Positions 25,553 to 38,090 of a stretch of DNA of 64,000 nucleotides are shown piece by piece. This stretch comes from Parascedosporium putredinis (taxonomy: Eukaryota; Ascomycota; Sordariomycetes; Microascales; Microascaceae): NCBI GenBank assembly GCA_949357655.1, contig CASHTG010000011.1, positions 744,001-808,000 on the forward strand, given 5' to 3'. The position numbers were made by a program, and so were the translations under genes. A model generated the notes under the pieces. That model did not search any database. It was not told the origin of the DNA and saw nothing but the letters and a program-made list of their open reading frames with translations. Each line of letters opens with the position of its first letter. Position 1 is the first letter of the stretch.

Positions 25553-28500
25553 ATGTCTTCATTAGCAGCGGACTCTTCAAGACAGCCAATGTCGAATAAC
25601 TGGAAGAAACTGATCCGACGCGAGGGTCTCACCGTGCTCCACGAACCATCGGAGGCTGCCTACAAGCTTGAGTTAGTAATTTAAAGCCACCGCCCACCCC
25701 AAGCAACCTATTCTAGAAGACTTTATTCGAGCCATGGCTTCTAATTCCAACATAAGATTATGACACTAGAGGACAGAGCGACAGCTGACCCAGTTCCGAT
25801 ACAGTATTGTCATAACTCATGGCCTCAACGGACACCCGTTTCGAACGTTTAACAATGAAGAGACCAATTTCTTTTGGCCGGGAGACCTGCCTCGATTCAT
25901 ACCCAACGCGCGCATAACAGTCTTTGGCTACCTAGCTGATACTACAGACGGATCTGTTAATCGTCTCGGCGTCCAGCAGCATGCCGAATCGCTTCTTACA
26001 AATCTGAAGAACAATCGGCTAGGAGCTTTAGTAAGTCGGTGCTAAAAGGCCTTTGCTTCCGACGGAAAGGTCAATGGAATGGATCGATGCTCATCGCCTC
26101 CTTTATAGTCCCGAAGGCCAATCATCTTCCTTGGCCACAGTCTCGGTGGTGTTGTAATAAAACAGGTATGGAAAAGCCATAGAGCCGACACTCATCTTTC
26201 GTACATGGAATCTGCTACTGAATGAGAAGCTAGACTCTTGTCCTCTCCTCCATGGCCCAACACCCAGAGGTCTTCGAGTCCACCAAGGCTATTTTCTTCC
26301 TGGGAACCCCTCACCGCGGAAGCCATGTGTTTGAAAAGGTCATACCCCAGCTGGGGCTGAAGCTCGCGAGGCTTGCGAACAGATCGATCCCTCAAAGTGT
26401 CAATGGCGTCCTCAAACCTCGGGCCGACGATGCTTTTTTATGAATACTAACTTTGTTAAAATCAGAGGTCGGATCGCTATTGTCAACTTTTATGAACAGA
26501 TAGCACTACCAGGCTTGAACGATCTAGTTAGTAAATTTTGAAGGCTAGATGTGACCTGGACCAGAGCAGCCCTGACGCATCTTTGCAGGTAGTTGATAAG
26601 GATTCGGCCGTCCTAGACAGCGACCTTGCCGAGAATATACCCGTCGCCCGAGATCACAGGACGCTTGTCCGCTTCACTGATGCCGCCGATGACGCATATC
26701 GAATCTTAAGGAGACTTTGATCCGCAAAATCTCCGAGGCCCAAGACTCCAAGGAAGCCATCTTGAAAAAGAGTATATCTTCACCCTCCACCAAATCTACG
26801 CCTTGATAGAGGTGTCAGTAACATCGATCAACTTGCTAACCAGAAGCTTACAGATGCTAGCCGTCTTAATCGTATGGCAGCTGGTAAGTTAAATTTACGA
26901 GCCCCACCGTATTTACCAACATCCAAGCTCAAGCCGGACGTGCCTAGAATGCCTCAAAAGTCTCAGCGACCCTAGTCTCCCCACGTGTCTCGACATTTAT
27001 GATGATCCCCACGAGCGCACCCTTAATTGGGTGTGGGAAAGAGACAGCGAATATTTCAAATGGCTAGCTGAGGGCGGTAACATGTTTGCCATATCTGGAA
27101 AACCTGGCAGTGGCAAGACGGTGCTCATGAACGCCCTCACTTCCCGAGCTCGCAAGCGCAACACGGATCATATTGTCATGCACCATTTTTTCAACAACCG
27201 TCGCTCTACTGTTGAGTACTCTCTCGACGGGTTCCTACGCTCAGTCCTCAGCCAGGCCCTCAGACAGGAACCAACTCTTTTTGCTACCACCGTTGTTGAA
27301 GAGTGGCGCTGCGTTTCTCGCGCCGGTCTCGGGAACGATGACGATGACGGAGTAGCAAGGGGCGGCGAAAACCCCGCCCGCTGGACTACTCGGTCACTGA
27401 AGCGCGCAGTTCGCAACTTGCTGCGCGAGGGCTCGCTCCGGTTCAAGTTTCTCATCTATATTGACGCGATTGACGAGCTACAAGACGACGCCGGTGTTTG
27501 GGGGCTGATTGGACTACTGGTCGACGCCGCGCACCCCGAGTTCCCGACCAATCTCAAGATCTGCTTCTCTACCCGTGACATACCGGCTACCCAATTGCGC
27601 ACAAAGATGGCGGGATTCCGGCTCGACTCGCGCAACGAGTCAGATATTACGAACTTTATCAACGCCAGGTGGGAAAGCGAAGCGTCACTTAGACCTCTGA
27701 CCACGGAGATGGTTAATCTCAAGAGGGGCATAATTCACAAGGCGGATGGTATCTTCCTATGGGCCCGCTTGGCCCTCGACCGCGTGCTCTTGGCCGCGCG
27801 TGATGGTGCTACTGTCAAGGAGTTGCAAGACACCATCAAGGACATACCCAGCGAGCTTGAGGGCATGTTCGATGTGCTTCTAAGCCACATAAGTGACCGC
27901 TACCTGGAGGAGTCTAACACCATGTTTGGCATCGTACTCACTGCCGTGCGGCCCCTTACGCTCAACGAGTTTCGGCTCGCCATGGCCCTCGCCGGTGCCG
28001 AGGAATCGGTATCATCGCACCGGGATTTCCAAACCTCTAACACGGTCGTCCGTGACGACGAAGCCATGGTCCGCCGCCTCCGCGCCCGCTGCGGTGGTTT
28101 GCTAGAAGTGAGCGCTAGGTACGACAGCTTGGGTGACCCCGTTCTAAGAAATACGGGTAACCATGTCAACTCAGGCATCGTACAGTTCATTCACCAATCT
28201 GTCAAAGATTTCCTGGCGAAACATAGAGAGGTCGGTGGTAGTGGCCGGCTAGCGGCCAAGGAGCTCCAGGTTCGAGGCCACACGACGCTGGCGCGCACCT
28301 GCTTACAGTACCTATCCCTGACAGACGTGCGGGAGACGGTGCGACGGCGCGAAATGGGCACTAAGGGCCCCTTGCTGCTGGAAGAATTTCCCTTCTTGCG
28401 ATACGCTGCCGAAAACTGGGTTAAACACTGTAGCGAGGCTGAAAAACTGGGCACTTCGCAAGCGGAGCTCATTGAGATGCACATGGGCCAGGAGCAGACC

Positions 28501-30171
28501 CTCGACTACTGGTGCGAGATCTATAGCTACATAAATCCATGGCATGGGACCTATCGCGGGTGCGGCCTGGCTTGGGTCGCTATCTGTGAAAACCTCGTCA
28601 GCGTCATCGAGAACTTGTATCATGGCGGTAAGTTTAAGCTTGACGCTCTCTTGCGCGATACTTACCTCCCACTTTTGCTCGCTGTCGGAAGTCAGAACAA
28701 GGGGGCGGTCGAAAAGCTACTCGATCTCGGGGCCGATCCCAACATGCGAAACAAGGAATATGACACTCCTCTAGCCTTGGCCTGCTTGGGAGGATGCTGA
28801 GATGACCACAATACTACTCAAACGCGGGGCCAACCTCCACCACCCCTACTTCAACAACCTGATCACCTCGAAGGGCTTGCAAATCAACTTCAACGCAGTC
28901 ATAGCAGGGGCGAATGGAAACACCGATGCTGCACACGCATTACTCAAATTTGTCTCCGACACCGCTCCTGGAAAGCTCATAGAGGAGTCCGTCTTCGTGG
29001 GCTTAGTAGTGGGGTGGTCGATGAATCGTGAACGGGCGCACAAGAAGAAATATTCGTCGATATGGGGCACCAATTCTCTTGAATTTTTGGAAAAGTTAGC
29101 CAGCGAGCCCGACCTAATCACTTCCACTACCGCCATTGACACGGGGTCTTATGGCCCTGCCCTATCCTGCTTGATCTGGATCCTGACCGGCTGCAAGGAG
29201 GACCAGCTGCGCCGGATCATTGATATGGATGACATCGGCGCCTTTTCAAGCAACCCATTCTTTGTCTGCATATTCTTCGAGCACGCTGTTACCCTATCCT
29301 CTCTCCAGTCGATCCAGTACCTAGCCAAGAAATTTAAGACATTCCCCACCCCCAGAGCCACTCACCCGGGCGGCAATCTCCTCCACCTCGCCATCTACAA
29401 TACCCGCGGCACCTCTGTTCTCAGCTACCTTCTCGACCAAGGTCTCGATATTGACGCCCAGGACGACTTCGGATACACACCTCTCCACCTAGCAGCTTCG
29501 GGACTTACTAGCGATGTCGTCCAGCTCCTTCTCAATCGCGGTGCCAACATCACTACACGCAACGTGTTGGGCATGACCCCTTTTCATGCCGCGCTGACAA
29601 ATCCTCGTCTCTGCCACTGCCTTGACATTCTCGATCGCCTCCTTGGCGGGCCTGAGGGCATGCGTACGAAAGGGCAGGACGGCACCTCGGTGCTTCACGT
29701 AGCCGCTGGGTCGGGTCACGTCTCCACCGTCGAGTGGCTTCTGCATAAGGGCTGCGATCTTCACCAGCGGGACGATTTCGGCCGTACCCCACTCCACATG
29801 GCTGCTTTGTCCAACGCAGCCGACGGGGAGATGTTGGAGCTGTTGCTCGACCAAGGTCTCAGCATCGATGACAGCGATGATGTGAACATGACGGCCCTCC
29901 ATCACGTCCTGAGTCCCCATGATGAAGATCACTGGAGGTGGAACGACGGTGATCTTTCTTTAGCCAAGGCTAGGGTTCTGATTCGTCGCGGCGCAAAGGT
30001 CAATGCTGCCGATGAGAAGGGAAACACGGCCCTTCATCTAGCCGCCTGGGGAGAAAAACTGGCCATCGTGAGATTATTACTCCGGGGGCAGACTCGGCGT
30101 TGAAGGATCTGGGTGGACGAAGACCACTGGATATGGCGGCGTCGGAGGAAATACGAGATTTATTAGAGTAG
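25553..30171 (+). CDS. NLR-like protein: alpha/beta-hydrolase - NACHT - ankyrin repeats
   Basis: About 1,400 residues in six exons: 25553-25675, 25794-26030, 26109-26165, 26234-26526, 26589-26883 and 26948-30171. The N-terminus is a lipase-like alpha/beta hydrolase of the kind fused to fungal NLRs: ITHGLNGHPF (oxyanion-hole region), GHSLGGVVIKQ (nucleophile Ser) and FLGTPHRGS. A NACHT domain follows, with Walker A ISGKPGSGKT near 27,093 and Walker B FLIYIDAIDEL near 27,450. The C-terminal half (28,640-30,150) carries divergent ankyrin repeats such as GYTPLHLAASG and GRTPLHMAAL. Role: cytosolic NLR of the non-self recognition type; ligand unknown. Shifts are needed at T6 26434-26439, G2 26710-26711, near 26,770 and 26,815, at 28788-28793 (one base too many) and at G5 30084-30088, after which the stop is at 30169-30171. 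The ATG at 25553 opens a short first exon that splices in phase. Confidence 0.88.
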
Positions 30172-31164
30172 TTAGCGCGCGGGGGACAAGATATGGTTAT
30201 CAGGATAATAGTGTGTCTGAAGGATATTCAGTGAGCCTAGGTATATATCTTCTAAGGCTCTCTTCATACTAAATTCTTAGAGCCAACTTCACTACAATGG
30301 CAAAAGATACGTAACCTCTATTCCACTTATCTGAGATGATAGGCAAAATGAAGGCTTCAAGTCTGATGATCTTTGAAGGAATGGTGGTGTACTAATATAA
30401 TGTAGATACAAACGAAGGTAAGTGATGGTTGAGAAGTTCATCAAGAGTCAAAAGATCAAGGTGACTGCTAACATCCTGGTAAAGAAGGCTTAAAGTTGCT
30501 AGAATATAGCATGAAGTAATAAAAGTTATATCTAAGATGATTTTAGGATAGAAGAATTTAACTAGAACATAGATAAATAGTTAGGGAAGGAACATAAGGA
30601 AGGTAGGAGCAGGTTATGGTTAAGATTGTATAAATAATAGTAGTTAACGATGGAAGGTTATGGAATTAGTATGGTGATCACTAGAGAAGGAGCTACCCCT
30701 GTTGATTGCTGATGGTTATGGCTTATGATTGGTCCAAGCTTCTTCAGCTGTAGGAGCTCTTTTCCCCTCCACTTTTGAAACTTGAGCACACTTTTTGTCC
30801 AAAGAACGCGTTTGGCTGGGCAGCACTTCTGGAATTGATCCAGCGCGTCAGCCACCAACCTCGACGAGCAAACGCAGAAGAAAATCTCGACGAAGCCCGA
30901 ACCCAGCCTGCCCCTCCGCCCCGAGATAAACCGGCCGACTTCGATACCGTAGACGATCATTCTTTGCCCTAGGGCGGGGGCCAACCCTCGTTTTTTTCTT
31001 TCGCCAGACACCAGCACGAGAGACGGTAAAAAAGCAAAAAGTAAGGGGGTGAAGAAACGAAGAAGAAAACAAAAACAGACAGAACAGAAGAAAGATAGGG
31101 GAGAAGACGAATCAACGCAAGAGATCAGAAAACGACGACTTCTCTTAATAAGCGAAAGACAGAA
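30172..31164. other. intergenic, with cytosine-poor AT-rich stretch
   Basis: No gene seen. From about 30,380 to 30,660 the plus strand is AT-rich and strikingly poor in C (two to ten per 60 bases) while G stays common. The rest, about 30,760-31,160, is of normal composition and turns A-rich just before the ATG at 31165. Confidence 0.6.
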
Positions 31165-33778
31165 ATGAAGCGAAAACCGCCAGCCTATAAGAAATCGCAC
31201 AACCCTTACGGCCCCCGACCCGGGACCGGAAGAGCCTCAGATCTACATCACAGGCGCCGACGCATGGCGAGCTGCCAGCAAGGAAATTAGCGGCGGCGGC
31301 GGCGGCGGTAGGGGAAAGGAGGAGGCTGGTCTCAGGAAACCACGGCGCTGGGGGCGGCGGCGGCGGCAGCAGCGGCGGCGGCGACGACAGCGGCTGGGAT
31401 GCGCAGCCCCGCGCCCCAGCATGGGGAAGAAACCGTGGCCAAACGTGAAGAAGGGTGTGCCCGCCGCCAGCTCGAGGCCGGGCTCCGATACGGGAAGCAA
31501 CGGGTGGTCGGGGACCAAGTCGCCCGCGTTCGCCGCCCAGGGAGGGTCCGGGTCCAGGTCGCCGTCCGTCGCTGGATCCGCGGGCCGCGCGTCGGTGTCG
31601 GCGTCGTCCGGTATCCAGTCGCAGTCCCCCATCACGAGGTGGCGCCCGTCAAGATCCTGCAGAGGCCGTCACCCCGGCTGTACCGGCCCAGCAGGCGCCG
31701 GATACCCCTGAGCTGAACGCCTGGGGGCGACGCTAGTCCGGTGGCAAACTTTAACCCGATGGCGAGCGATTTTGTGCCTGTGGCTGTGCCGGCTGCCACG
31801 GAGATGTCGGATCCTGGCTCGGCCTCGTCAGTCTCGCCGGCTCCTGCTTCTGTCGCTGAACCGGACTTGATTCCATCAGCTCCAGATCTGGCTTCGGCTG
31901 CGGTCCCGGCTGCGACTTCGACTCTGGGGGTTTCTGAGCCTACTCTTGAACGGGATACCAACCCAGCTTCTGCTGCATCCGTTCCAGAATCAGACCCGAT
32001 TCCATTAGCTCAGGCTCATGAACCGGTGGAGGCCCTCCCTCAGGCTCCACCCCCTTTGCTGCCCAGGCTCCGGACCCAGCTCTGGCTCTGGTGCCGTTGC
32101 CAGAACCTATCGAATCAGAGACGGTGGCGCCCTACCGCCCTCCCTCACAAATGTCCTCGCAGAGCGAAAAGTCGGACGAATCCGCCGACGACGAGACAAT
32201 GGAGGTGGAGTATGATTGGGAGCGCGACGCCCAACAGACACAGCCAGCCCGGAAGCTGCGAGAACAGCAGCAGCAAAACCAGGGAATCTCGCCAGGGCCG
32301 CCACACAGCCGCTTTGGAGAGAAGCCCAAGGAGATTACGCTTCCGTGGATGCAGGCCAAAGCAGCGGCCGCCGGGGAGGCGAAGGTGGCACCTAGAACTG
32401 AGGAGCCGGAAAAGCTTACTGAGAGGGAGGACGCGGACGCGGAGGACAAGGAGAAAGGGGCGGATCAAGATCAAGGGGAGACGAGGGAGAGGGCTCGAAC
32501 AAGGAGGGGTCTGTCGGGGACGCATACGACCCCGATGATTCGCTGGTGCTGGGCTCGCCGTCGACGGTGCATGAAATTCCGGACGATCTCGAGCAATTCG
32601 CCCATCACAGCGGCATGCTTGACGGATACGGCGCCGATTATCTAGGCGAGCCGTATCTCGCGCCACCGGGAGCACACGAAGGCATGGGGTTGGGCGACGG
32701 TTTCGACCCTCCCGGCCTCGGCGGTCACGATTTGCTCAGCAAGGTCTTGAGTGGCCAAGTCTCCAAGACCTCGAGCGAACCCACCGAGCGGGCTACTTCG
32801 GCTACTAGGGCAAAGCCCGAACAGCCTCACGACCATGAGGGAAACCAACCCTCGCGGAGTCACCCCCAGGGTGACGATGCGCACTATTCCATTCCAGGCG
32901 ACAATGCCGCCCAAGAAGGACAAGAAGAAGAAGAAAACCACAGGGGCCACGACCAGCTTACCCCTCGGGCAGCTCTGCCCGAGGGCCCGGCTACGATGGC
33001 CCCGACGCCACCGACGGCCACCACTACGATGGTGCGACCTACTATAGCCAAGAGGGTAACGATCACCCCGAGGACGGCTACAGCCACGGTGGCGACTACA
33101 ACCAAGATCGAAGCGGCTACAGGCAGCCAGATGAGTATAACCAGGACGATGGCTATACCCACGGCGACGACTACAATCAGCGCAGCGACTATGGCAAGGG
33201 CCCCGCCAACGGGCCCGCATACGACAATGCCGCGTACGAAGGCGCTCCGTACGACAACGGCTCCTACGACAACGCCCCGTACGACGAAGGGCCCGGCTAC
33301 GACCACCAGGCCGGCGGCGGCGGCGGCGGCGGCGGGGACGACGACGACTACTACGGCAACGGCGCCGAGGGGCAAGAGTACGGCGCCGACGGCTACGACG
33401 CGGACGAACACGTCGAGCGCGTGTCCTGGTCCGCGGGCAACGCGGGCTCGGTGGGGTGGAAGCCCGAGCGGGCCAAGTGGCGGCCGGAAAGCCCGCCCTT
33501 CCAGTACGTGCCGCCCAACCAGCGGCAAAATTCCAGCCGCACGGCGAGGACGCGGAGGAGGATGCTGCTCCGCCAACGCCTCAGCCGCAGCAGCCCCAGG
33601 CTAAATCCGTGCCCGCGCCGGCGTCGGTGGCCTCGTTCAAGAAGGCGGGCTCGAAGAAGGGCAAGAATGCGGCTGAACCGAGCGCGCATTATGACGATCA
33701 GGCGTCGTCTATCTACGGTGCTCTGTCGCAGACGAGCAGGCAGCACCAGCACTCTAATAATCACAACCAACGGAAGCC

Positions 33779-33815
<37 letters not shown>

Positions 33816-35133
33816 CAGCAGAGCGAGGCGCCGGCGTCGGTGGCGGCGTCGTCGGCTCCGGCCAAGTACCACCAGCATCCGTCAACGACATTGATGGACT
33901 GGAGGGCGGAGGTGAAGGATCAGGGAGACAAGGAGCCGAGGGTGGGCGGGGGTCGGGGTCCGACGTCGGGGACGCGGTTTTTCGCGAGCATCACGTCCGG
34001 GGCGCTGATACCGGAGGAGTTGCCGTTCGAGGTGCACAGGGTTCATTTGGAGATGATTACTTTGTCCAAGGGGAGGCGATGCATCCCGGCCGTTTTGAGG
34101 GTTCGTACCGCTTTTTTCTTTTCTTCTTTTTTTTTTTCCTCTTTCGATGGCGGGCAGCACCAAAGCACATTGATGGCACAGGCTGACACGTTTCTTTTCT
34201 TAGGATGAGATTGCCACCCGGTTCGAGGTTCTGCCCAGGATCGACCTGCTCAGCAATTACCACCTTCCCGACGGCATCGCGCTGCGAGAGCTAGACCAGC
34301 TGCGCTGGCTTGTGAAGGAGGGCCAGAGGTGCCAGGTCGCCGGGGCGTCGGCGGCCGACTGGAACAGCAGCGTGCACCACCCGCTCATCTCGCTGGCGTT
34401 TAGGGACATGGAGTCCCGGATCAAGCTGAGCGCATGGAATGTGTAAGTCTATATTCCCAATCCCTTCATTTCTTCCTCTCTTTTTCTCTCGGCTTGAAGA
34501 CCAAGCGGTAGAAGAGAAAGAAAGAGATGTCCCCTGTTAAGCTTGGAACGCTAACGCAACCTCTCAGCACCGGCACCCCCATCCTTCCCGACTTCCTACC
34601 CCCGGCATCCTCACGCCCCCTCGCCTCCGCCCCCTCTCCTTCGTCCTCGCCCTCGAACCCCTCGACTACATCCACGGACTCCTGCTCAACCAAGCCCCCG
34701 CCACGCAAACCATCAACCCGACGCTCTACGCGCCCCTCCGCACGCGCCTGGTCGCGCTCCCCATCGACGCCGTCTCGCCTAACGGGCTCGGCATCGCGGG
34801 AGGCGGCGAAGGCACGCCCGGCGCCGCCGTGTGGCAGTGGGCGTGGATGGAGCGGATGCGGCGGCTCGCGCCGTGGGCCAAGGTGCCGGCGCTGCCGTCG
34901 ATCCGGGTGGTCGGGCACGACTGGTACCTCTCGTGGGCGTGGCTTGACGGGGAGGAGACGCCGGGGCCGGAGGAGGGGCCGGGTCCGCTGCGGATGCGGT
35001 TCGCGGGGAGTTGGTGTTTGGGCACTCAAGGAGCGTGGTGGGCATGTATAGGGTTTTGGCGGGGCTGAGGAAGTTGGGGACGTGGGTGGATGAGACGCTG
35101 GAGCCGTGGGCGAGGGAGGTGCTGCGAGCGTAG
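31165..35133 (+). CDS. long low-complexity protein with C-terminal PDDEXK_12-like domain
   Basis: About 1,250 residues. Exons 31165-34100, 34204-34442 and 34568-35133, joined in phase. The first two thirds are low complexity: Ser/Pro/Ala-rich (31,740-32,080), charged (32,150-32,520), Tyr/Asp/Gly-rich with repeated YDN and YNQD words (33,000-33,400), then polyglutamine (33,778-33,823). The end matches the fungal PD-(D/E)XK nuclease-like family as I know it: WLVKEG, DWNSSVHHPLISLAF, INPTLYAPLRTRL, WQWAWMERMRRLA, RVVGHDWYLSWAW and, in another frame, VVGMYRVLAGLRKLGTWVDE. In family members the strand after YxPLR has an ExK motif; here that position reads LPIDAVSP, so the catalytic Glu and Lys seem absent. 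The frame moves repeatedly in the low-complexity part (for example near 31,225, 32,080, 32,530, 32,990 and 33,540), so the N-terminus is only approximate. Confidence 0.6.
33778..33823 (+). repeat. CAG/CAA repeat encoding polyglutamine
   Basis: About fourteen CAG or CAA codons in a row, ending in the frame AQSEAP-like context. It sits inside the low-complexity part of the PDDEXK_12-like gene and is a likely length-variable site. Confidence 0.9.
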
Positions 35134-36010
35134 AGGGAGGGGCGGGGGAGAGAGAGGTGTACGGGCGGGTGAGGTGGTAACACTTTTGGGGATGGCGATG
35201 AGAAGGGATGAGGATGCTGTGTATTTGTAATGAAGGGTATATTCACGCTTGAAACGCAACTAGAGAGTGGCAAGATCAATTGCAGACAGAAGAATACGAG
35301 GACTCTCTATAGAGAGTCGACATTGAGATTCTCAACCTCAAGGAACCTATCCTACTCATTCCCACCCTTTGCCGGCAGCCCATGCACGATATCTTGTTCA
35401 AAGCAGGAGATAAGCAAAAGGGGCATCTTTATCGAGACCCGTAAAAAGAACAACAAACGAGGTCCAGGCCTTACGATCTTCGCACTTCGCCACGCCCAAA
35501 GCCAAGCCTGCTCATGCCGTTCGGGAGATCAGTGGTGATCTCTAGGCAAAAGGAAGCCTCCTTGGCGGCAAAAGCGAATCCCGGCCCCGGTCCATGATCG
35601 CCTCTGCGCCTTCTCTTTTCCCCGCCCCTTGCCCCCGGTTCGTCTTGGCCGGTCGTGCGAAAAAGACGGGGGTGGGTGTTGAGCAGGGCCCGGGAGAGAG
35701 AGGGGGCGGACTTGGCGTGACCGGAAAATTCGGTGCGCTCCCGTCTCCGTGTTCTTGGCTTGGGGTTAGCACAAACACTTGGCCTCTTTTTTTTGTTATT
35801 AACCTCCAGGATCAATAGGGTTAAAGATAAGAAAAAGAATAAAAAAGAAAGACTCTATGCAAAAACGGTTTTAGGACAGACGACAAGAAACAAACTACTA
35901 CATCAGACTATGTATAGACGAAAAAAACACGACCCCAATTGCTCCTTCACATCTCCACTGACCAAGCTCAACACGAGACCAATTGCCTCTTCTGTCGAGG
36001 AGAGGTAGTC

Positions 36011-36018
36011 TATAAATA
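36011..36018 (+). promoter_or_regulatory. possible TATA box
   Basis: TATAAATA followed by GGGG. It lies 1.1 kb before the ATG at 37116, so it would imply a long 5' UTR or a 5' UTR intron; it may equally serve an unrecognised transcript or be chance. Confidence 0.3.
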
Positions 36019-37076
36019 GGGGCGCACGAGAAGAATATGAGAATATTCGTCGTTGATTCGCCCGCCGTTCGTCCCATCCACGAACGGCAGAGGGTAGCGC
36101 TGCCCGCACAGAGCACGCACAGAGCACCTCCCGGTCAGACGCCGGGCAACAACCTGCAACGTGAAACAAGCAAGTCCGAAACACGCCCGCCCGCGCCGAG
36201 ATCTTCGAAACGACGAGCAAAGGGGCGAGGCCAAGCCAAGGAAAGATAGAGCAGGGCAAGTAGCGAAAGAAAAAAAAAGGCCCGCTCTTCGCCTTGCCGG
36301 CACATCATCGCTTGGTATATATCATTGAAGTATACATACCAGGGACGACCATCCAAGAATGGGCCAGACTCTCTTCCGAGATTTTCTCATTGCTGGTTGC
36401 TCGCCTTTGAACCGAACACCCCCGCCTTCTCTCTTCCATCCCCCACACCTTTTTCCTTCTCTTCCCCTGGCTGAGATTTGGGGCGTGAAACAAATACCAT
36501 TTATTAATTGGGAGCGTTTCCTCGTTTTCCATAAGTCTCTGGTATCCCACCATCGCAGGGCGAGAAGACGCGGGGCCAAGGAGACGGTTCGCTCGCGAAA
36601 GATTGCCACGATCAAAAGGACGCCGCCAACTCCCCCTGCGCTCTTCTAGGGGCGTTGATACACTAGCTCGAGGAAACCATCCGCCCGCCTAGTGAACGGA
36701 GAATGTGGAGAGGATACACGTCCAATCTTACAAAGAGAAGGGTCCCGAGTTGAACAGTCTGCAAGAATCCGACGTCTTGCTTCTGATTTTCTTCCCGTGT
36801 TCATCGCAATTAATCGACGGTCGTTCTCGAGCGGTGTTGGAGGTTTTTGCCAATCTTTTTCTTCTTGCTTCCTAGTTCATTTCCGCTCTTTCTCTGTCCT
36901 TTGGCAACATCTCCGGACAAAGGCAATCTCTTAAACGCCCTCTCGCCCATATTCTCCGGTGATCTTCTCTGGAGGAGATCATCATCTTGTGGCTTGTTTT
37001 CCCTGCCAGCCCTGACTCGCAATTCATCCCTCACGACTATAATCTTCCCTAAAACTCCCTCGTTCAGCTCTTTTTC

Positions 37077-37105
37077 TTTCCTCTTCTTTCCTCTTCTTTC
37101 CTCTT
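37077..37105 (+). repeat. short 10-bp pyrimidine tandem
   Basis: About three copies of a TTTCCTCTTC unit immediately before the ATG at 37116. This is a pyrimidine-rich leader element of the kind common just upstream of fungal start codons. Confidence 0.8.
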
Positions 37106-37115
37106 TTCCTTCACC

Positions 37116-38090
37116 ATGCTCGGCTATCCTGTCTACGAGCGGCGAGAGATCATGGTCCCCGCAAGGAGCTATCGAAACAAGAGGTATTCGAGCCGGCCCA
37201 GGAAATACTGGGACCAGATTCTCCGACGCCACGAGGATGGGGAGGACGCGGACGACGAACACGACGATGAAGGGGGCGACGATCACGAGGACGACGATGA
37301 CCATGAGGATGGTGATGATGGCGATGACCATGCCGACGGCGAAGTACATGCCGACGACGAAGACCACGAGGATGGTGAAGAAGAGGACGACGACCACGCA
37401 GACGGCGAAGAGCACGACCACGAGGGCGAGGAGGAGGACGATGACGATGACTCCTCCTCATCCTCCTCGTCTTCCTCTTCCTCCTCCTCCGAGTCCTCAG
37501 ACTCTGAAGAAGAAGAACAAAAGCCCACCACAACCATACCCTTATCCAGCATACCCAACCAGCCTCTCTTCACCCTCACAGCCATCGCCCCGTCTCTCCT
37601 CCCCGCCGCCCCGTCCCTGGTAACATCGGTGCCCGCCATCGCTCCCACGGCACCCGTCGCCACCGTACCTGCCGTCTCCCCGGTCCCGCCCCCGCCTCCC
37701 CGTCCACCCCGGCCGATGTGCCCGTGAACGTCGGCGCCCTACTACCGGCCCAAATGACCTTTATCAACATTGGTCCCCGCTCCCGGACTTATTCGGCGCC
37801 CAGACACCGACGTCTGCAGTGGATAGCGCGGCGCCGGCCTCGACGCTACCGGTGGATGCGCCGGGCGGAGGCAGCGTCACGACGCAGACTACCAACGGGC
37901 AAGCCCTGGGTATAGTGGGCGGTGTAACAGGTACGCTGAATCCTTCTGGTTTTCTATCTTGTGGGGAATAGACTAACATGATTTGTTTTTCTGCAACACA
38001 GGCAGCTTTGCATTGGTGTTTACAGGCATCTGGTGGTTTCGGCGAAAACGAGCGGCCCAGGCCAAAGCTGCGCAAGAGGAGAACGCGTAG
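37116..38090 (+). CDS. single-pass membrane protein with Asp/His-rich tract and Ser-rich stalk
   Basis: About 300 residues in two exons (37116-37930, 38002-38090; 71-bp intron). Order: a basic N-terminus without an evident signal peptide, a strongly acidic tract with regularly placed histidines (about residues 38-110, words such as HEDGDDGDDHADGE), a run of about 13 serines (residues 112-125), a Pro/Ala/Val-rich stretch, then near the C-terminus one membrane segment (ALGIVGGVTGSFALVFTGIWW) followed by FRRKRAAQAK. The basic flank suggests a cytosolic C-terminus and an outside acidic part. The layout resembles fungal Ser/Thr-rich wall-sensor-like proteins only in outline; I know no close family. 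The frame shifts near 37,700 and 37,790. Repeats of Asp and His could bind divalent cations; that is inference. Confidence 0.6.

Larger units (their letters stand above)
35134..37115. other. intergenic, probable promoter and long leader of the next gene
   Basis: No gene recognised. It holds a TATA-like box at 36,011 and C/T-rich DNA from about 36,840 to 37,110 that runs into the ATG at 37116. Open frames in it have no domain and look like chance. Confidence 0.5.

Noticed and set aside
32884..33576. Val-rich minus-strand frame
   Set aside because: It is the antisense of Asp/Tyr/Thr-rich repeats; its Val/Ala composition results from the repeats.
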